From assembly GCF_001729765.1 (NCBI RefSeq), contig NZ_CP017181.1, positions 434,001-498,000 on the forward strand: a DNA stretch of 64,000 nt. The letters run 5' to 3'. Of the stretch, positions 1 to 8,997 are shown in pieces. How positions within the stretch are numbered: the stretch's first letter is position 1; every line of letters starts with the position of its first letter. A model generated the notes under the pieces. It was given only the letters and a program-made list of their open reading frames with translations. It was not told where the DNA came from and searched no databases. The stretch is from Enterobacter kobei (lineage in GTDB: Bacteria; Pseudomonadota; Gammaproteobacteria; Enterobacterales; Enterobacteriaceae). A program made the position numbers and the translations under genes.

Positions 1-925
1 GGACAGCGTAGGTATTGCCACGGGCGTCACCACCGTGGTGGATGCCGGCAGTACCGGGGCAGATGACGTGGATGATTTCTATGAAATTACCCGCAAGGCC
101 GCCACCGAGGTGTTTGCCCTGCTGAACATCTCCCGCGTCGGGCTGATTGCCCAGAACGAACTGGCCAATATGGCGAATATTGATGCCGATGCCGTGAAGC
201 AGGCAGTAAAACGCCACCCTGATTTTATCGTCGGCCTGAAAGCGCGCATGAGCAGCAGCGTGGTCGGTGAAAACGGCATTACGCCGCTGGAGCGCGCGAA
301 AGCCATCCAGAGCGAGAACGGCGATCTGCCGCTGATGGTGCACATCGGCAACAACCCGCCGAACCTCGACGAAATCGCCGAACTGCTCAGTTCCGGCGAC
401 ATCATCACCCACTGCTACAACGGCAAACCCAACCGTATTTTGACGCCCTCCGGCGAGCTGCGCGCCTCCATCACCTCCGCACTGAAGCGCGGCGTGCTTC
501 TGGACGTGGGGCACGGTACGGCGAGCTTCAGCTTTGAGGTGGCGAAACGCGCCATCGCGATGGGCATTTTGCCGCACACCATCAGCTCGGATATCTACTG
601 CCGTAACCGGATTAACGGCCCGGTCGGGTCGCTTGCAAGCGTGATGTCGAAGTTTCTCGCCATCGGCATGTCTTTGCCGCAGGTCATTGACTGCGTCACC
701 GCCAACGCCGCGGATGGCCTGCGCCTGACGCGTAAAGGCCGCATCCAGCCCGGCCTTGACGCCGACCTGACGCTGTTCACGATTAAACGCCAGCCAACGG
801 TGCTGACGGATGCCGAAAACGACAGCCTGCAGGCTGAACATATTCTGGTGCCGCTTGCCGCGATCCGCGCGGGCAAGGGCTACATGACCGAACAAGGGAG
901 CACGGAACATGCCTTCGATTTATGA
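1..925 (+). CDS. Amidohydrolase/deacetylase-family metallohydrolase (5' partial)
   Basis: The gene is open from the first bases of the window, so its start lies upstream; about 307 C-terminal residues are visible. The reading GVTTVVDAG at the edge, the HIGNNPP and ITHCYNG segments, DVGHG and a closing GLDADLTLF stretch are typical of the cyclic amidohydrolase superfamily, with His/Asp metal ligands. It belongs to the type usually found beside a PLP lyase and a KDPG-like aldolase, as here. Its stop codon overlaps the next gene by 17 bases, so the genes are probably one operon. The exact substrate is unknown; removal of an N-acyl group from an amino-sugar acid is an inference from the neighbours. 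Confidence 0.8.
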   Translation, partial: DSVGIATGVTTVVDAGSTGADDVDDFYEITRKAATEVFALLNISRVGLIAQNELANMANIDADAVKQAVKRHPDFIVGLKARMSSSVVGENGITPLERAKAIQSENGDLPLMVHIGNNPPNLDEIAELLSSGDIITHCYNGKPNRILTPSGELRASITSALKRGVLLDVGHGTASFSFEVAKRAIAMGILPHTISSDIYCRNRINGPVGSLASVMSKFLAIGMSLPQVIDCVTANAADGLRLTRKGRIQPGLDADLTLFTIKRQPTVLTDAENDSLQAEHILVPLAAIRAGKGYMTEQGSTEHAFDL

Positions 926-2027
926 GAAGTACCACTTAAAGCAAGTTATCAACACCTCGGGCCGCATGACGGCGCTGGGCGTTTCCACGCCGCGCCCGGA
1001 AGTGGTGCAGGCGGCAATGGACGGCATGAATCACTATTTTGAGATGAAGGACCTGGTCAACAAAACCGGGGAATACATCGCGAAGCTTCTTGATGTGGAG
1101 GGCGCGACGGTGGTCTCCTGCGCGTCGGCGGGCATTGCCCAGTCCGTAGCGGCAGTGCTGGTCAAAGACAGCGACTGGCTGCTGGAAAACCTGCACGTCA
1201 CCCCGATTGCGAACAACGAGATTGTCCTGCCGAAAGGCCACAACGTTAACTTTGGCGCGCCGGTGGGCACCATGGTCGCGCTGGGCGGCGGAAAACTGGT
1301 CGAAGCGGGCTATGCCAATGAATGTTCCGCCGATCAGCTGGCGGCGGCGATCACCCCGCGCACGGCGGCGATCCTCTATATCAAATCTCACCACTGCGTG
1401 CAGAAAAGCATGCTCAGCGTCGAGCAGGCGGCAGTAGTCGCACGTAAACACGATCTGCCGCTGATCGTCGATGCCGCAGCGGAAGAAGATCTGCATGTTT
1501 ACTACCGTTCCGGCGCGGATCTGGTGATCTACAGCGGTGCGAAGGCGATCGAAGGGCCAACCAGCGGGCTGGTGATCGGCAAAACCCAGTACGTTGAGTG
1601 GGTGAAACGCCAGACGGCAGGTATTGGCCGCGCGATGAAGGTGGGTAAAGAGGGCATTCTCGGCCTGACCTGCGCCATCGAACACTACCTCACGGCGACC
1701 AAAGAGAGCGGTGCCGAGATGGTGGCGAAGATGACGCCGTTTATCGACGCGCTTAACACCCTGAACGGCGTCACCGCGCGCGTAGTCTGGGACCGCGCCG
1801 GGCGCGATATCGCCCGCACTGAGATTAAGTTTGACGAAGCGACCACCGGCGTGGGCACCGGTGACCTGGTGAATAAGCTCAAGCAGGGTGAATACGCCAT
1901 CTATTTCCGTGGCTACAAGGCCAACGAAGGGATTATCGAAGCGGACGTGCGCAGCGTAAATGCTGACCAGCTGAACATCGTGTACCGCCGCATTAGCGAA
2001 GTGTTAGGACAGGAGAAAAAGGCATGA
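909..2027 (+). CDS. dgaE: D-glucosaminate-6-phosphate ammonia-lyase family protein (DgaE-like)
   Basis: A 372-residue PLP-dependent enzyme of the SelA-like fold. The probable Schiff-base lysine is Lys212 in YSGAKAIEGPTSG, preceded by the cofactor-binding DAAAEEDL segment around residue 188. DgaE of Salmonella deaminates D-glucosaminate 6-phosphate to 2-keto-3-deoxy-6-phosphogluconate, which DgaF then cleaves; the next gene is a DgaF homologue joined through an ATGA overlap. The cognate PTS genes are not in the visible part and may lie upstream. The assignment is from family resemblance and operon context; related lyases act on other amino-sugar acids. Confidence 0.8.
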   Translation: MPSIYEKYHLKQVINTSGRMTALGVSTPRPEVVQAAMDGMNHYFEMKDLVNKTGEYIAKLLDVEGATVVSCASAGIAQSVAAVLVKDSDWLLENLHVTPIANNEIVLPKGHNVNFGAPVGTMVALGGGKLVEAGYANECSADQLAAAITPRTAAILYIKSHHCVQKSMLSVEQAAVVARKHDLPLIVDAAAEEDLHVYYRSGADLVIYSGAKAIEGPTSGLVIGKTQYVEWVKRQTAGIGRAMKVGKEGILGLTCAIEHYLTATKESGAEMVAKMTPFIDALNTLNGVTARVVWDRAGRDIARTEIKFDEATTGVGTGDLVNKLKQGEYAIYFRGYKANEGIIEADVRSVNADQLNIVYRRISEVLGQEKKA

Positions 2028-2767
2028 AACTGACCCCCAATTTTTACCGTGACCGCGTCTGCCTGAACGTGCTGGCAGGTTCGAAGGCCAATGCCAGCGC
2101 CATTTACGAGGCGGCGGAAGGCCATGTGCTGGTGGGCGTGCTCTCCAAAAATTACCCGGACGTGGCAAGCGCGGTGGCGGATATGCGCGAGTACGCGGCG
2201 CTGATTGATAACGCGCTTTCCGTGGGACTGGGCGCGGGCGACCCGAACCAGTCGGCGATGGTCAGTGAAATCTCCCGTCAGGTACAGCCGCAGCACGTCA
2301 ACCAGGTCTTTACCGGCGTGGCGACCAGCCGCGCGCTGCTGGGGCAGAACGACTCTGTGGTGAACGGTCTGGTCTCACCGACCGGCACCGTCGGTATGGT
2401 GAAAATTTCCACCGGTCCGCTGAGCAGCACGGCACCGGACGGTATCGTCCCGGTGGAAACCGCGATTGCCCTACTGAAAGATTTTGGCGGCAGCTCGATC
2501 AAATACTTCCCGATGGGCGGCCTTAAGTGCCGTGACGAATACCAGGCGGTAGCGGAAGCCTGCGCCCGTTACGACTTCTGGCTGGAACCGACCGGCGGGA
2601 TCGATCTGGAAAACTTTGAGGCGATCCTGCAGATCGCCCTCGACGCGGGCGTGAGCAAGATCATCCCGCATATCTATAGCTCGATTATCGACAAGGCCAG
2701 CGGTGATACGCGTCCGGAAGATGTGCGTACGCTGCTTGAGATGACGAAGAAACTGGTTAAGTCATAA
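2024..2767 (+). CDS. dgaF: KDPG-type aldolase (DgaF-like)
   Basis: A 247-residue class I aldolase of the DgaF branch. A conserved lysine near residue 160 in SSIKYFPMGG is the likely Schiff-base residue, and PTGGIDLENF near residue 194 looks like a phosphate-binding segment. In the known pathway it splits 2-keto-3-deoxy-6-phosphogluconate into pyruvate and glyceraldehyde 3-phosphate. The start codon overlaps the dgaE stop (ATGA), consistent with translational coupling. Confidence 0.82.
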   Translation: MKLTPNFYRDRVCLNVLAGSKANASAIYEAAEGHVLVGVLSKNYPDVASAVADMREYAALIDNALSVGLGAGDPNQSAMVSEISRQVQPQHVNQVFTGVATSRALLGQNDSVVNGLVSPTGTVGMVKISTGPLSSTAPDGIVPVETAIALLKDFGGSSIKYFPMGGLKCRDEYQAVAEACARYDFWLEPTGGIDLENFEAILQIALDAGVSKIIPHIYSSIIDKASGDTRPEDVRTLLEMTKKLVKS

Positions 2768-2784
2768 CACCCAAAGGAGCCACC

Positions 2785-3921
2785 ATGCACACCCGTAACC
2801 TGCTTGTTGCTTCACTCTCTTTGCTTGCTACCGCCGCCGTCGCGCAAACCCAGTATGCCTGGGTCGGCACCTACAACCCCAACGGCGAAGGGCTGTACCG
2901 TTTTATCGTTGACGCGCAAACCGGCGCGCTCGGCAACAAAACGCTGGTGAGCAAACTGCCGAACGCCGCGCAGTTGGCCGTCTCACACGACGGCAAAACG
3001 CTCTATCTGGCAAGCGAAGTGGAGCAGGGCGTGGTGCAGGCGCTGCGGGTGGAAGATAACGGCGAGCTGAGCGAGTTGAATCAGGTGGCCTCCGGCGGCG
3101 CGGGGCCGGTTTATCTTTCGCTGACGCCGAATGGCCAGCACCTGCTGGTGGCCAACTACGTCAGCGGATCGATTGCCGTTTTGCCGGTCAAAGCAGACGG
3201 CAGCCTGGGAGATGCCACGGATAAACATCAGGATCAGGGCGAACCTGGTGCAGCAAAACCAGAAGCCGCTGTAGAGGGCAGTTTTGCTATCAGCGATCAC
3301 AACGGTCCTCATGCGCACATGATCGCCGCCGATCCGAGCGGGAAGTACGTGTTTTCGACCGATCTGGGGTTAGATCGCATCTATCAGTACCGTTTTGACG
3401 ATCGAAGCGGAAAGCTGACCCCCAACGATCCGCCGTTTATCAGCGCCTCCTCGAAAGGGGCCGGACCTCGCCATTTCGTCTTTAGGCCGAAAGGGGATGC
3501 CCTGTGGCTGATTAACGAAGAGGCCTCAACGCTCACCCATTATGCCGTGAATGCCAACGGCACCTTGAAAGCGGGTAAAACACTCTCTGCCCTGCCAAAA
3601 GGGTACAAAGGCACCAGTTTTGCTGCCGGGCTGGCGTTAAGCGCCGACGGTAAACAGCTGTATGTGGCTAACCGTTTGCATAACAGCATCGGGCACTTTA
3701 CCGTAACAGCAGAAGGCACGCTGAGGCATCAGGATGACGTGTGGACGCGTGGCGACTACCCGCGCACCCTGACGCTCGATAAACAAGGACGCTGGCTGTA
3801 CGTTATGAACCAGCGCAGCGATAACATTACCCGTTTTCGCGTGGCGCAGGATGGGAAGTTGAGCTTCGAGCCAGACTATACGCCGGTTGGCAGCCCATCC
3901 CAGATGGTCATTTCACCCTAA
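2785..3921 (+). CDS. Secreted beta-propeller lactonase family protein
   Basis: The 378-residue product begins with a Sec signal peptide (hydrophobic residues 5-20, cleavage likely after AVA at about residue 20). Repeated blades such as LAVSHDGKTLYLAS, LSADGKQLYVANR and LDKQGRWLYVMNQ mark the seven-bladed 6-phosphogluconolactonase/lactonase family. It follows dgaF by 17 bases with a good AAAGGAG ribosome site, so it probably belongs to the same operon. A periplasmic lactonase could open aldonolactones before uptake; that role is inferred. Cytoplasmic Pgl lacks a signal peptide, which separates this protein from it. Confidence 0.75.
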   Translation: MHTRNLLVASLSLLATAAVAQTQYAWVGTYNPNGEGLYRFIVDAQTGALGNKTLVSKLPNAAQLAVSHDGKTLYLASEVEQGVVQALRVEDNGELSELNQVASGGAGPVYLSLTPNGQHLLVANYVSGSIAVLPVKADGSLGDATDKHQDQGEPGAAKPEAAVEGSFAISDHNGPHAHMIAADPSGKYVFSTDLGLDRIYQYRFDDRSGKLTPNDPPFISASSKGAGPRHFVFRPKGDALWLINEEASTLTHYAVNANGTLKAGKTLSALPKGYKGTSFAAGLALSADGKQLYVANRLHNSIGHFTVTAEGTLRHQDDVWTRGDYPRTLTLDKQGRWLYVMNQRSDNITRFRVAQDGKLSFEPDYTPVGSPSQMVISP

Positions 3922-3940
3922 GCCGTAAGAGGACAACGAC

Positions 3941-5851
3941 GTGCGATTTCCGAACCAACGTTTAGCGCAACTTTTCGATCTGTTGCAAAACGAGACGCTG
4001 CCGCAGGACGAGCTGGCGCAGCGGCTGTCGGTCTCCACGCGAACCGTCCGTGCTGACATCACCGCCCTGAACGCGCTGCTGGCGAGCCACGGGGCGCAGT
4101 TTATTCTGAGCCGTGGAAATGGCTATCAGCTTAAAATTGACGACGCCGCGCGTTATCAGCAGCTCCAGGCCTCCCATCCGCGCGCACTGCGTATTCCCCG
4201 TACGGGCGCGGAGCGCGTGCATTATCTGGTGGTGCGTTTTCTGACGTCGGCGTTTTCGCTTAAGCTGGAGGACCTGGCGGACGAGTGGTTTGTCAGCCGC
4301 GCCACGCTACAAAGCGACATGGCGGAAGTGCGCGAGTGTTTTCATCGCTATAACCTGACGCTGGAAACCCGTCCACGCCATGGCATGAAGCTGTTTGGCA
4401 GCGAAATGTCGGTTCGCGCCTGCCTGACCGATCTGCTCTGGGAGCTGGCGCAGCAGGACAGCCTGAACCCGCTGGTGACGGATGTCGCGCTCAATGCGGG
4501 CGTGGCGGAAAAGATGGTGCCAGTGCTGCACGACGCGCTGACGCGTCACCACATTCGCCTGACGGACGAAGGGGAGTTGTTCCTGCGCCTGTACTGCGCG
4601 GTATCAGTGCGACGCATCAGCGAAGGCTATCCGCTACCGGAATTCCATGCGGAGGATGTGGAGGAGAACGTGCGGGAAGCGGCGAAAGATATTGCTGTGG
4701 CCATTCAGGAACTGGCGGGCAAAGCGCTTGCACCCTCGGAGGAGAACTGGCTCTGCGTGCACATCGCTGCGCGGCAGATCCAGGAGATCGCCCCAAGCGC
4801 CATTAACGCCGATGACGAAGAGGCGCTGGTGAACTACATCCTGCGCTACATCAACACCCACTACAACTACAACCTGCTCAGCGACGCGCAGCTGCACGCG
4901 GATCTGCTCACGCACATCAAGACGATGATCACCCGCGTGCGGTATCAAATCATGATCCCCAATCCGCTGCTGGATAACATCAAGCAGCACTACCCGATGG
5001 CCTGGGACATGACCCTGGCGGCGGTATCGAACTGGGGCAAATACACGCCGTATGCGATCAGCGAAAACGAAATTGGTTTCCTGGTGCTGCACATTGGCGT
5101 CGGGCTGGAGCGTCACTACAACATTGGCTACCAGCGCCAGCCGCGCGTGCTGCTGGTCTGTGACGCCGGTAATGCGATGGTGCGTATGATTGAGGCGGTA
5201 CTCCAGCGTAAATACCCGCAGATTGAGGTCACGCGCACGCTCACGCTGCGCGAGTACGAGCAGGTGGAATCGCTTAGCGAGGACTTTGTTATCGCTACCG
5301 CGCGCGTCAGTGAAAAAGCAAAACCGGTAGTGATGATCGCACCGTTTCCGACTGATTATCAGCTGGAGCAGATTGGCAAGCTGGTGCTGGTAGACCGCAC
5401 CCGCCCGTGGATGCTGGATAAATACTTCGACGCCGCCCATTTCCGCATCATCGACGCGCCGATTGACCAGCAAACGCTGTTCCGCGAGCTGTGCGAACAG
5501 CTTGAAGGGGAGGGGTTTGTGGGGACGGCGTTTCTGGAGTCGGTGGTTGAACGTGAAGCCATCGTCAGCACCATGCTCGGTGACGGCATTGCGCTTCCGC
5601 ACTCCCTCGGTCTGCTTGCCCAGAAAACCGTGGTCTACACCGTACTCGCCCCGCAGGGGATTGCGTGGGGTGACGAAACCGCGCACGTGATTTTCCTGCT
5701 CGCCATCAGCAAAAGCGAGTATGAAGAGGCGATGGCGATCTACGATATCTTCGTCACCTTCCTGCGCGAGCGCGCCATGGCGCGGCTCTGTAGCTGCGGC
5801 GATTTTGCCGAGTTTAAAACGGTGGCGATGGAGAGTTTGAGTCGGTTTTGA
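3941..5851 (+). CDS. BglG/MtlR-type PRD transcriptional regulator with PTS EIIB and EIIA domains
   Basis: The 636-residue protein starts at GTG with an upstream AGAGGA ribosome site. An N-terminal HTH (residues 1-55, LAQRLSVSTRTVRAD) is followed by a second HTH region, two PRD domains (about 180-290 and 300-400, with LLTHIK and LVLHIG histidines), a GatB-like EIIB domain with its cysteine in VLLVCDAGNAM (about 405), and a C-terminal EIIA domain with the phospho-histidine in ALPHS. This is the DNA-binding activator arrangement rather than an RNA antiterminator. It lies downstream of the dga-like genes and probably controls them in response to PTS phosphorylation. Salmonella uses a sigma-54 activator (DgaR) instead. 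Confidence 0.82.
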   Translation: MRFPNQRLAQLFDLLQNETLPQDELAQRLSVSTRTVRADITALNALLASHGAQFILSRGNGYQLKIDDAARYQQLQASHPRALRIPRTGAERVHYLVVRFLTSAFSLKLEDLADEWFVSRATLQSDMAEVRECFHRYNLTLETRPRHGMKLFGSEMSVRACLTDLLWELAQQDSLNPLVTDVALNAGVAEKMVPVLHDALTRHHIRLTDEGELFLRLYCAVSVRRISEGYPLPEFHAEDVEENVREAAKDIAVAIQELAGKALAPSEENWLCVHIAARQIQEIAPSAINADDEEALVNYILRYINTHYNYNLLSDAQLHADLLTHIKTMITRVRYQIMIPNPLLDNIKQHYPMAWDMTLAAVSNWGKYTPYAISENEIGFLVLHIGVGLERHYNIGYQRQPRVLLVCDAGNAMVRMIEAVLQRKYPQIEVTRTLTLREYEQVESLSEDFVIATARVSEKAKPVVMIAPFPTDYQLEQIGKLVLVDRTRPWMLDKYFDAAHFRIIDAPIDQQTLFRELCEQLEGEGFVGTAFLESVVEREAIVSTMLGDGIALPHSLGLLAQKTVVYTVLAPQGIAWGDETAHVIFLLAISKSEYEEAMAIYDIFVTFLRERAMARLCSCGDFAEFKTVAMESLSRF

Positions 5852-5852
5852 G

Positions 5853-5881
5853 AAAAAGGCGGATAAATAATATCCGCTTTT
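5853..5881. terminator. Bidirectional terminator between regulator and nrdG
   Basis: A 7-bp stem GCGGATA/TATCCGC (5859-5865 and 5871-5877) is flanked by five A residues on the left and four T residues on the right, so it can end both converging transcripts. Confidence 0.8.
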
Positions 5882-5883
5882 AA

Positions 5884-6348
5884 TTAACGCAAATGATGCA
5901 CAACCTGGTTACTGCTGCCGCGCCAGATCAGCGCGGGATCTTTTAAATCCTGAACGAACTTGCCGTCGACCAGCACGTTAATCAACTCCACCACTTCCAT
6001 CTGAGCCGCATTCAGTTCATCCAGCCTGTAACCCGTCCAGACCCAGATATCCTTTCCTGCGCACTCGCGGCGAATGCGTTTTACCAGATTCAGGATCTCC
6101 GGCACGTTTTGCGGGTGAAGAGGATCGCCGCCGGAGAGCGAAATTCCCTGTCGTTTGATGCGCGTATCGTTGAGATCGTTAATGATCCGGTCTGCCATTT
6201 CCGCGGTAAACGGCATACCGGAATTTAAGCGCCAGGTGCTTTTGTTATAGCAACCCGGGCACTCGTGGACGCAGCCTGACACGAACAGGGTGCAGCGGGT
6301 GCCGGGTCCGTTGACGATATCAACGGGGTAGTATTGATGGTAATTCAT
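5884..6348 (-). CDS. nrdG: Anaerobic ribonucleoside-triphosphate reductase activating protein
   Basis: A 154-residue radical SAM protein whose CVHECPGC motif (CxxxCxxC, about residues 26-33) binds the 4Fe-4S cluster. It cleaves S-adenosylmethionine to install the glycyl radical on NrdD under anoxic conditions. Length and sequence match enteric NrdG. It lies downstream of nrdD on the same strand, separated by a palindromic repeat, and shares its control. Confidence 0.97.
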   Translation of the reverse strand: MNYHQYYPVDIVNGPGTRCTLFVSGCVHECPGCYNKSTWRLNSGMPFTAEMADRIINDLNDTRIKRQGISLSGGDPLHPQNVPEILNLVKRIRRECAGKDIWVWTGYRLDELNAAQMEVVELINVLVDGKFVQDLKDPALIWRGSSNQVVHHLR

Positions 6349-6362
6349 AGCGTTAACCTGAT

Positions 6363-6470
6363 GCCCTCACCCCGGCCCTCTCCCACAGGGAGAGGGAGAA
6401 AACCGGAGCCGGGCTCAACAATATGCTCGATCGGTTCCCTCTCCCTTGAGGGAGAGGGGTAGGGTGAGGG
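6363..6470. repeat. Palindromic GGGAGAGGG-type intergenic repeat
   Basis: Two short hairpins (CCCTCTCCCACAGGGAGAGGG and the mirror CCCTCTCCCTTGAGGGAGAGGGG) are bounded by CCCTCACCC on the left and GGGTGAGGG on the right, giving a roughly 108-bp inverted structure between nrdD and nrdG. A related half-unit occurs at 36613-36646, so this is a dispersed family. Confidence 0.75.
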
Positions 6471-6489
6471 GGAGAACCCAGCGCAGAAC

Positions 6490-8628
6490 TTACCCGATCT
6501 GCCCATTCCCCAGATGCTTCACGCGGCGTTTTACCTCTTCCTGCTTACCGGCGTTAAACGGACGCGCATCCGGGCTACCGAGATAGCCGCACACGCGGCG
6601 GGTTACCGACACGCGTGCCGCGTCGTGGTTACCGCATTTCGGGCAGGTAAAGCCTTTGCTGGTACACTCGAACTCGCCGGTAAAGCCGCACTCGTAGCAT
6701 TCGTCGATGGGCGTGTTGGTGCCGTAATACGGCACATGCTGATAGCTGTAATCCCACACGTCTTCCAGCGCCTTCAGGTTGTGCTGAATGTTCGGGTACT
6801 CGCCGTAGCAGATGAAGCCGCCGTTGGCGATCGGCGGATACGCCGCTTCAAAGTCGATCTTGTCGTACGGGTTTACCTTCTTCTCCACGTCGAGGTGGAA
6901 GCTGTTGGTGTAGTAACCTTTATCGGTCACGCCTTCCACGATGCCGAACTCGGCGGTGTCCAGACGGCAGAAGCGGTCGCACAGGTTCTCGCTTGGGGTA
7001 CTGTACAGGCTGAAACCGTAGCCGGTTTCCTCTTTCCACTGGTCCACGGCATCGCGCAGGCGCTGAACAATCGCCACGCCTTTTTCACGCAGCGCGTCGC
7101 TGTCATACATATGCGTGCCGCCAGACAGGGCATTGATGGTTTCATGGATGCCGATATAGCCCAGCGAAATCGACGCGCGGCCGTTTTTGAAGATCTCAGA
7201 CACGTCATCGTCCGCTTTCAGGCGCACGCCGCAGGCCCCTTCCATATAGAGGATAGGTGCCACGCGGGCTTTGACCCCTTCAAGGCGGGCGATACGGGTC
7301 ATCAGCGCCTTGCGCGCCAGCTGCAGACGTTCATCCAGCAGCGTCCAGAATTCCGCTTCATTGCCTTTCGCCTCCAGCGCGATGCGCGGCAGGTTCAGGC
7401 TGATGACGCCGAGGTTGTTACGCCCGTCGTGGATCTGCTCGCCGTTTTCATCTTCGTATACGCCGAGGAAGCTGCGGCAACCCATTGGCGTTTTAAATGA
7501 ACCGGTTACTTTTACGACCTGATCGTAGTTCAGAATATCCGGGTACATGCGCTTGCTCGCGCACTCCAGCGCCAGCTGTTTGATGTCGTAATTCGGATCG
7601 CCAACTTTGTGGTTCAGCCCGTCGCGGATGGCGAATACCAGTTTCGGGAACACCGCCGTTTTGCGGTTCTTACCGAGGCCGGAGATACGGTTGCGCAGGA
7701 TGGACTGCTGGATCAAACGCGATTCCCAGCTGGTGCCCAGGCCAAAACCGAAGGTCACAAACGGCGTCTGGCCGTTGGCGGTATGCAGGGTATTCACCTC
7801 ATACTCCAGCGACTGGAACGCGTCATAGCACTCTTTCTCGGTGCGCGAGTGTGCATAACCGTCGGCGTCCGGGATCTGCCACTCTTCGGCCGTTTTGCGG
7901 TGCTTGTTGAAGCTTGCGGTCACAAACGGGGCCAGCACTTCGTCAATGCGGTTAATGGTGGTGCCGCCGTAAATGTGGCTGGCGACCTGGGCGATAATCT
8001 GTGCCGTGACCGCAGTGGCGGTGGAGATGGATTTTGGCGGTTCAATCTCGGCGTTACCCATTTTAAACCCGTGGGTCAGCATGCCTTTCAGGTCGATCAG
8101 CATACAGTTGAACATCGGGAAGAACGGTGAATAGTCGAGATCGTGATAGTGGATCTCACCGCGCTCGTGCGCTGAGACCACATCGCGCGGCAGCAGGTGC
8201 TGACGGGCATAGTGTTTGGCGACGATACCGGCCAGCAGATCGCGCTGGGTGGGGATCACTTTACTGTCTTTGTTGGCGTTTTCATTGAGCAGGGCAGAGT
8301 TGGTCTGCTCTACCAGACCACGGATCTCCTGGTTCAGGCGACCGCGCTTTTCACGCTGCACGTCACGATCGTGGCGGTACTCAATGTAGGCGCGGGCCAG
8401 CTGCTTGTAGGGGCCCGCCATCAGCTGATTTTCAACCGCGGTCTGGATCTCGTTGATATCAACCTGGCTGCGTTCATTCATCTGGCTGCTAACGACTTCT
8501 GCGACGGTGGCGCAGTAATCTGCGTCATCGACTCCCGCTGCTTTAGCTGCACGCAGAATGGCTTCCTGGATGCGCTCTGATTTAAACGGCACTTTACAGC
8601 CATCACGTTTCATCACATGCGGTGTCAT
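6490..8628 (-). CDS. nrdD: Anaerobic (class III) ribonucleoside-triphosphate reductase
   Basis: The 712-residue enzyme reduces ribonucleoside triphosphates to deoxy forms without oxygen. It has an N-terminal ATP-cone (residues 1-95), the large catalytic barrel, a C-terminal zinc site (CYEC...CPKC) and the glycyl radical site RRVCGYLG near residue 681. The ATG at 8628 is chosen rather than the GTG at 8634: it matches E. coli NrdD (MTPHVMKRDG) and has GGAG five bases upstream. NrdR boxes and an FNR site lie upstream. Confidence 0.98.
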   Translation of the reverse strand: MTPHVMKRDGCKVPFKSERIQEAILRAAKAAGVDDADYCATVAEVVSSQMNERSQVDINEIQTAVENQLMAGPYKQLARAYIEYRHDRDVQREKRGRLNQEIRGLVEQTNSALLNENANKDSKVIPTQRDLLAGIVAKHYARQHLLPRDVVSAHERGEIHYHDLDYSPFFPMFNCMLIDLKGMLTHGFKMGNAEIEPPKSISTATAVTAQIIAQVASHIYGGTTINRIDEVLAPFVTASFNKHRKTAEEWQIPDADGYAHSRTEKECYDAFQSLEYEVNTLHTANGQTPFVTFGFGLGTSWESRLIQQSILRNRISGLGKNRKTAVFPKLVFAIRDGLNHKVGDPNYDIKQLALECASKRMYPDILNYDQVVKVTGSFKTPMGCRSFLGVYEDENGEQIHDGRNNLGVISLNLPRIALEAKGNEAEFWTLLDERLQLARKALMTRIARLEGVKARVAPILYMEGACGVRLKADDDVSEIFKNGRASISLGYIGIHETINALSGGTHMYDSDALREKGVAIVQRLRDAVDQWKEETGYGFSLYSTPSENLCDRFCRLDTAEFGIVEGVTDKGYYTNSFHLDVEKKVNPYDKIDFEAAYPPIANGGFICYGEYPNIQHNLKALEDVWDYSYQHVPYYGTNTPIDECYECGFTGEFECTSKGFTCPKCGNHDAARVSVTRRVCGYLGSPDARPFNAGKQEEVKRRVKHLGNGQIG

Positions 8629-8787
8629 GATCACTCCATTTTTAAAAACAGTTTATCCACAGAGGTGGAGAAGTATTCACCGGGCGCATTCCTCGCCAGG
8701 CCAAAGACTTCCCGCGTTCCCGGCTCGTGTTATCCACAATTCCGGCCAGCGTAAGCGCCGTCTTGTTGTTGGAATAGTAGACGATTA

Positions 8788-8834
8788 ATACAACATGTTG
8801 GGTTGGCGTGCATTTTAAGTGCTACATATAGTGA
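8788..8834 (-). promoter_or_regulatory. Pair of NrdR boxes upstream of nrdD
   Basis: Two 16-bp palindromic boxes are centred on CAACATGTTG (8791-8800) and CTACATATAG (8822-8831). Their centres are 31 bp apart, i.e. three helical turns, the standard spacing for NrdR, which represses ribonucleotide reductase operons with ATP/dATP. Confidence 0.7.
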
Positions 8835-8844
8835 TTTGCATCAA
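8831..8844. promoter_or_regulatory. FNR site upstream of nrdD
   Basis: GTGAT-TTGC-ATCAA matches the FNR consensus TTGAT-N4-ATCAA at 9 of 10 positions and lies about 200 bp before nrdD. FNR activation fits the anaerobic role. The site overlaps the distal NrdR box. Confidence 0.75.
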
Positions 8845-8954
8845 ACTTGTTTGCGATTTATTTGATGCAGAACAAAGTAAAAAGACGAGAGTACAAACGG
8901 CGGGCGCTTCAGCGATTGTAAAGACCAGAAGGAAAAATCTGATTAATTATTCAA

Positions 8955-8991
8955 CAAAAACAAGCGCTCAGCACGGTCTGTACTGAGCGCT
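8955..8991 (-). terminator. Terminator of the mannosylglycerate-type operon
   Basis: A 9-bp perfect stem AGCGCTCAG/CTGAGCGCT (8963-8971, 8983-8991) is followed in the minus direction by a T-rich run, just beyond the EIIA stop. Confidence 0.8.
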
Positions 8992-8997
8992 ACGTGA

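Noticed and set aside
4634..5686. 350-codon minus-strand frame inside the PRD regulator gene
   Set aside because: Antisense to a gene with clear domains; composition is typical of a shadow frame.
6514..7500. 328-codon plus-strand frame opposite nrdD
   Set aside because: nrdD is certain on the other strand; no ribosome site or domain here.
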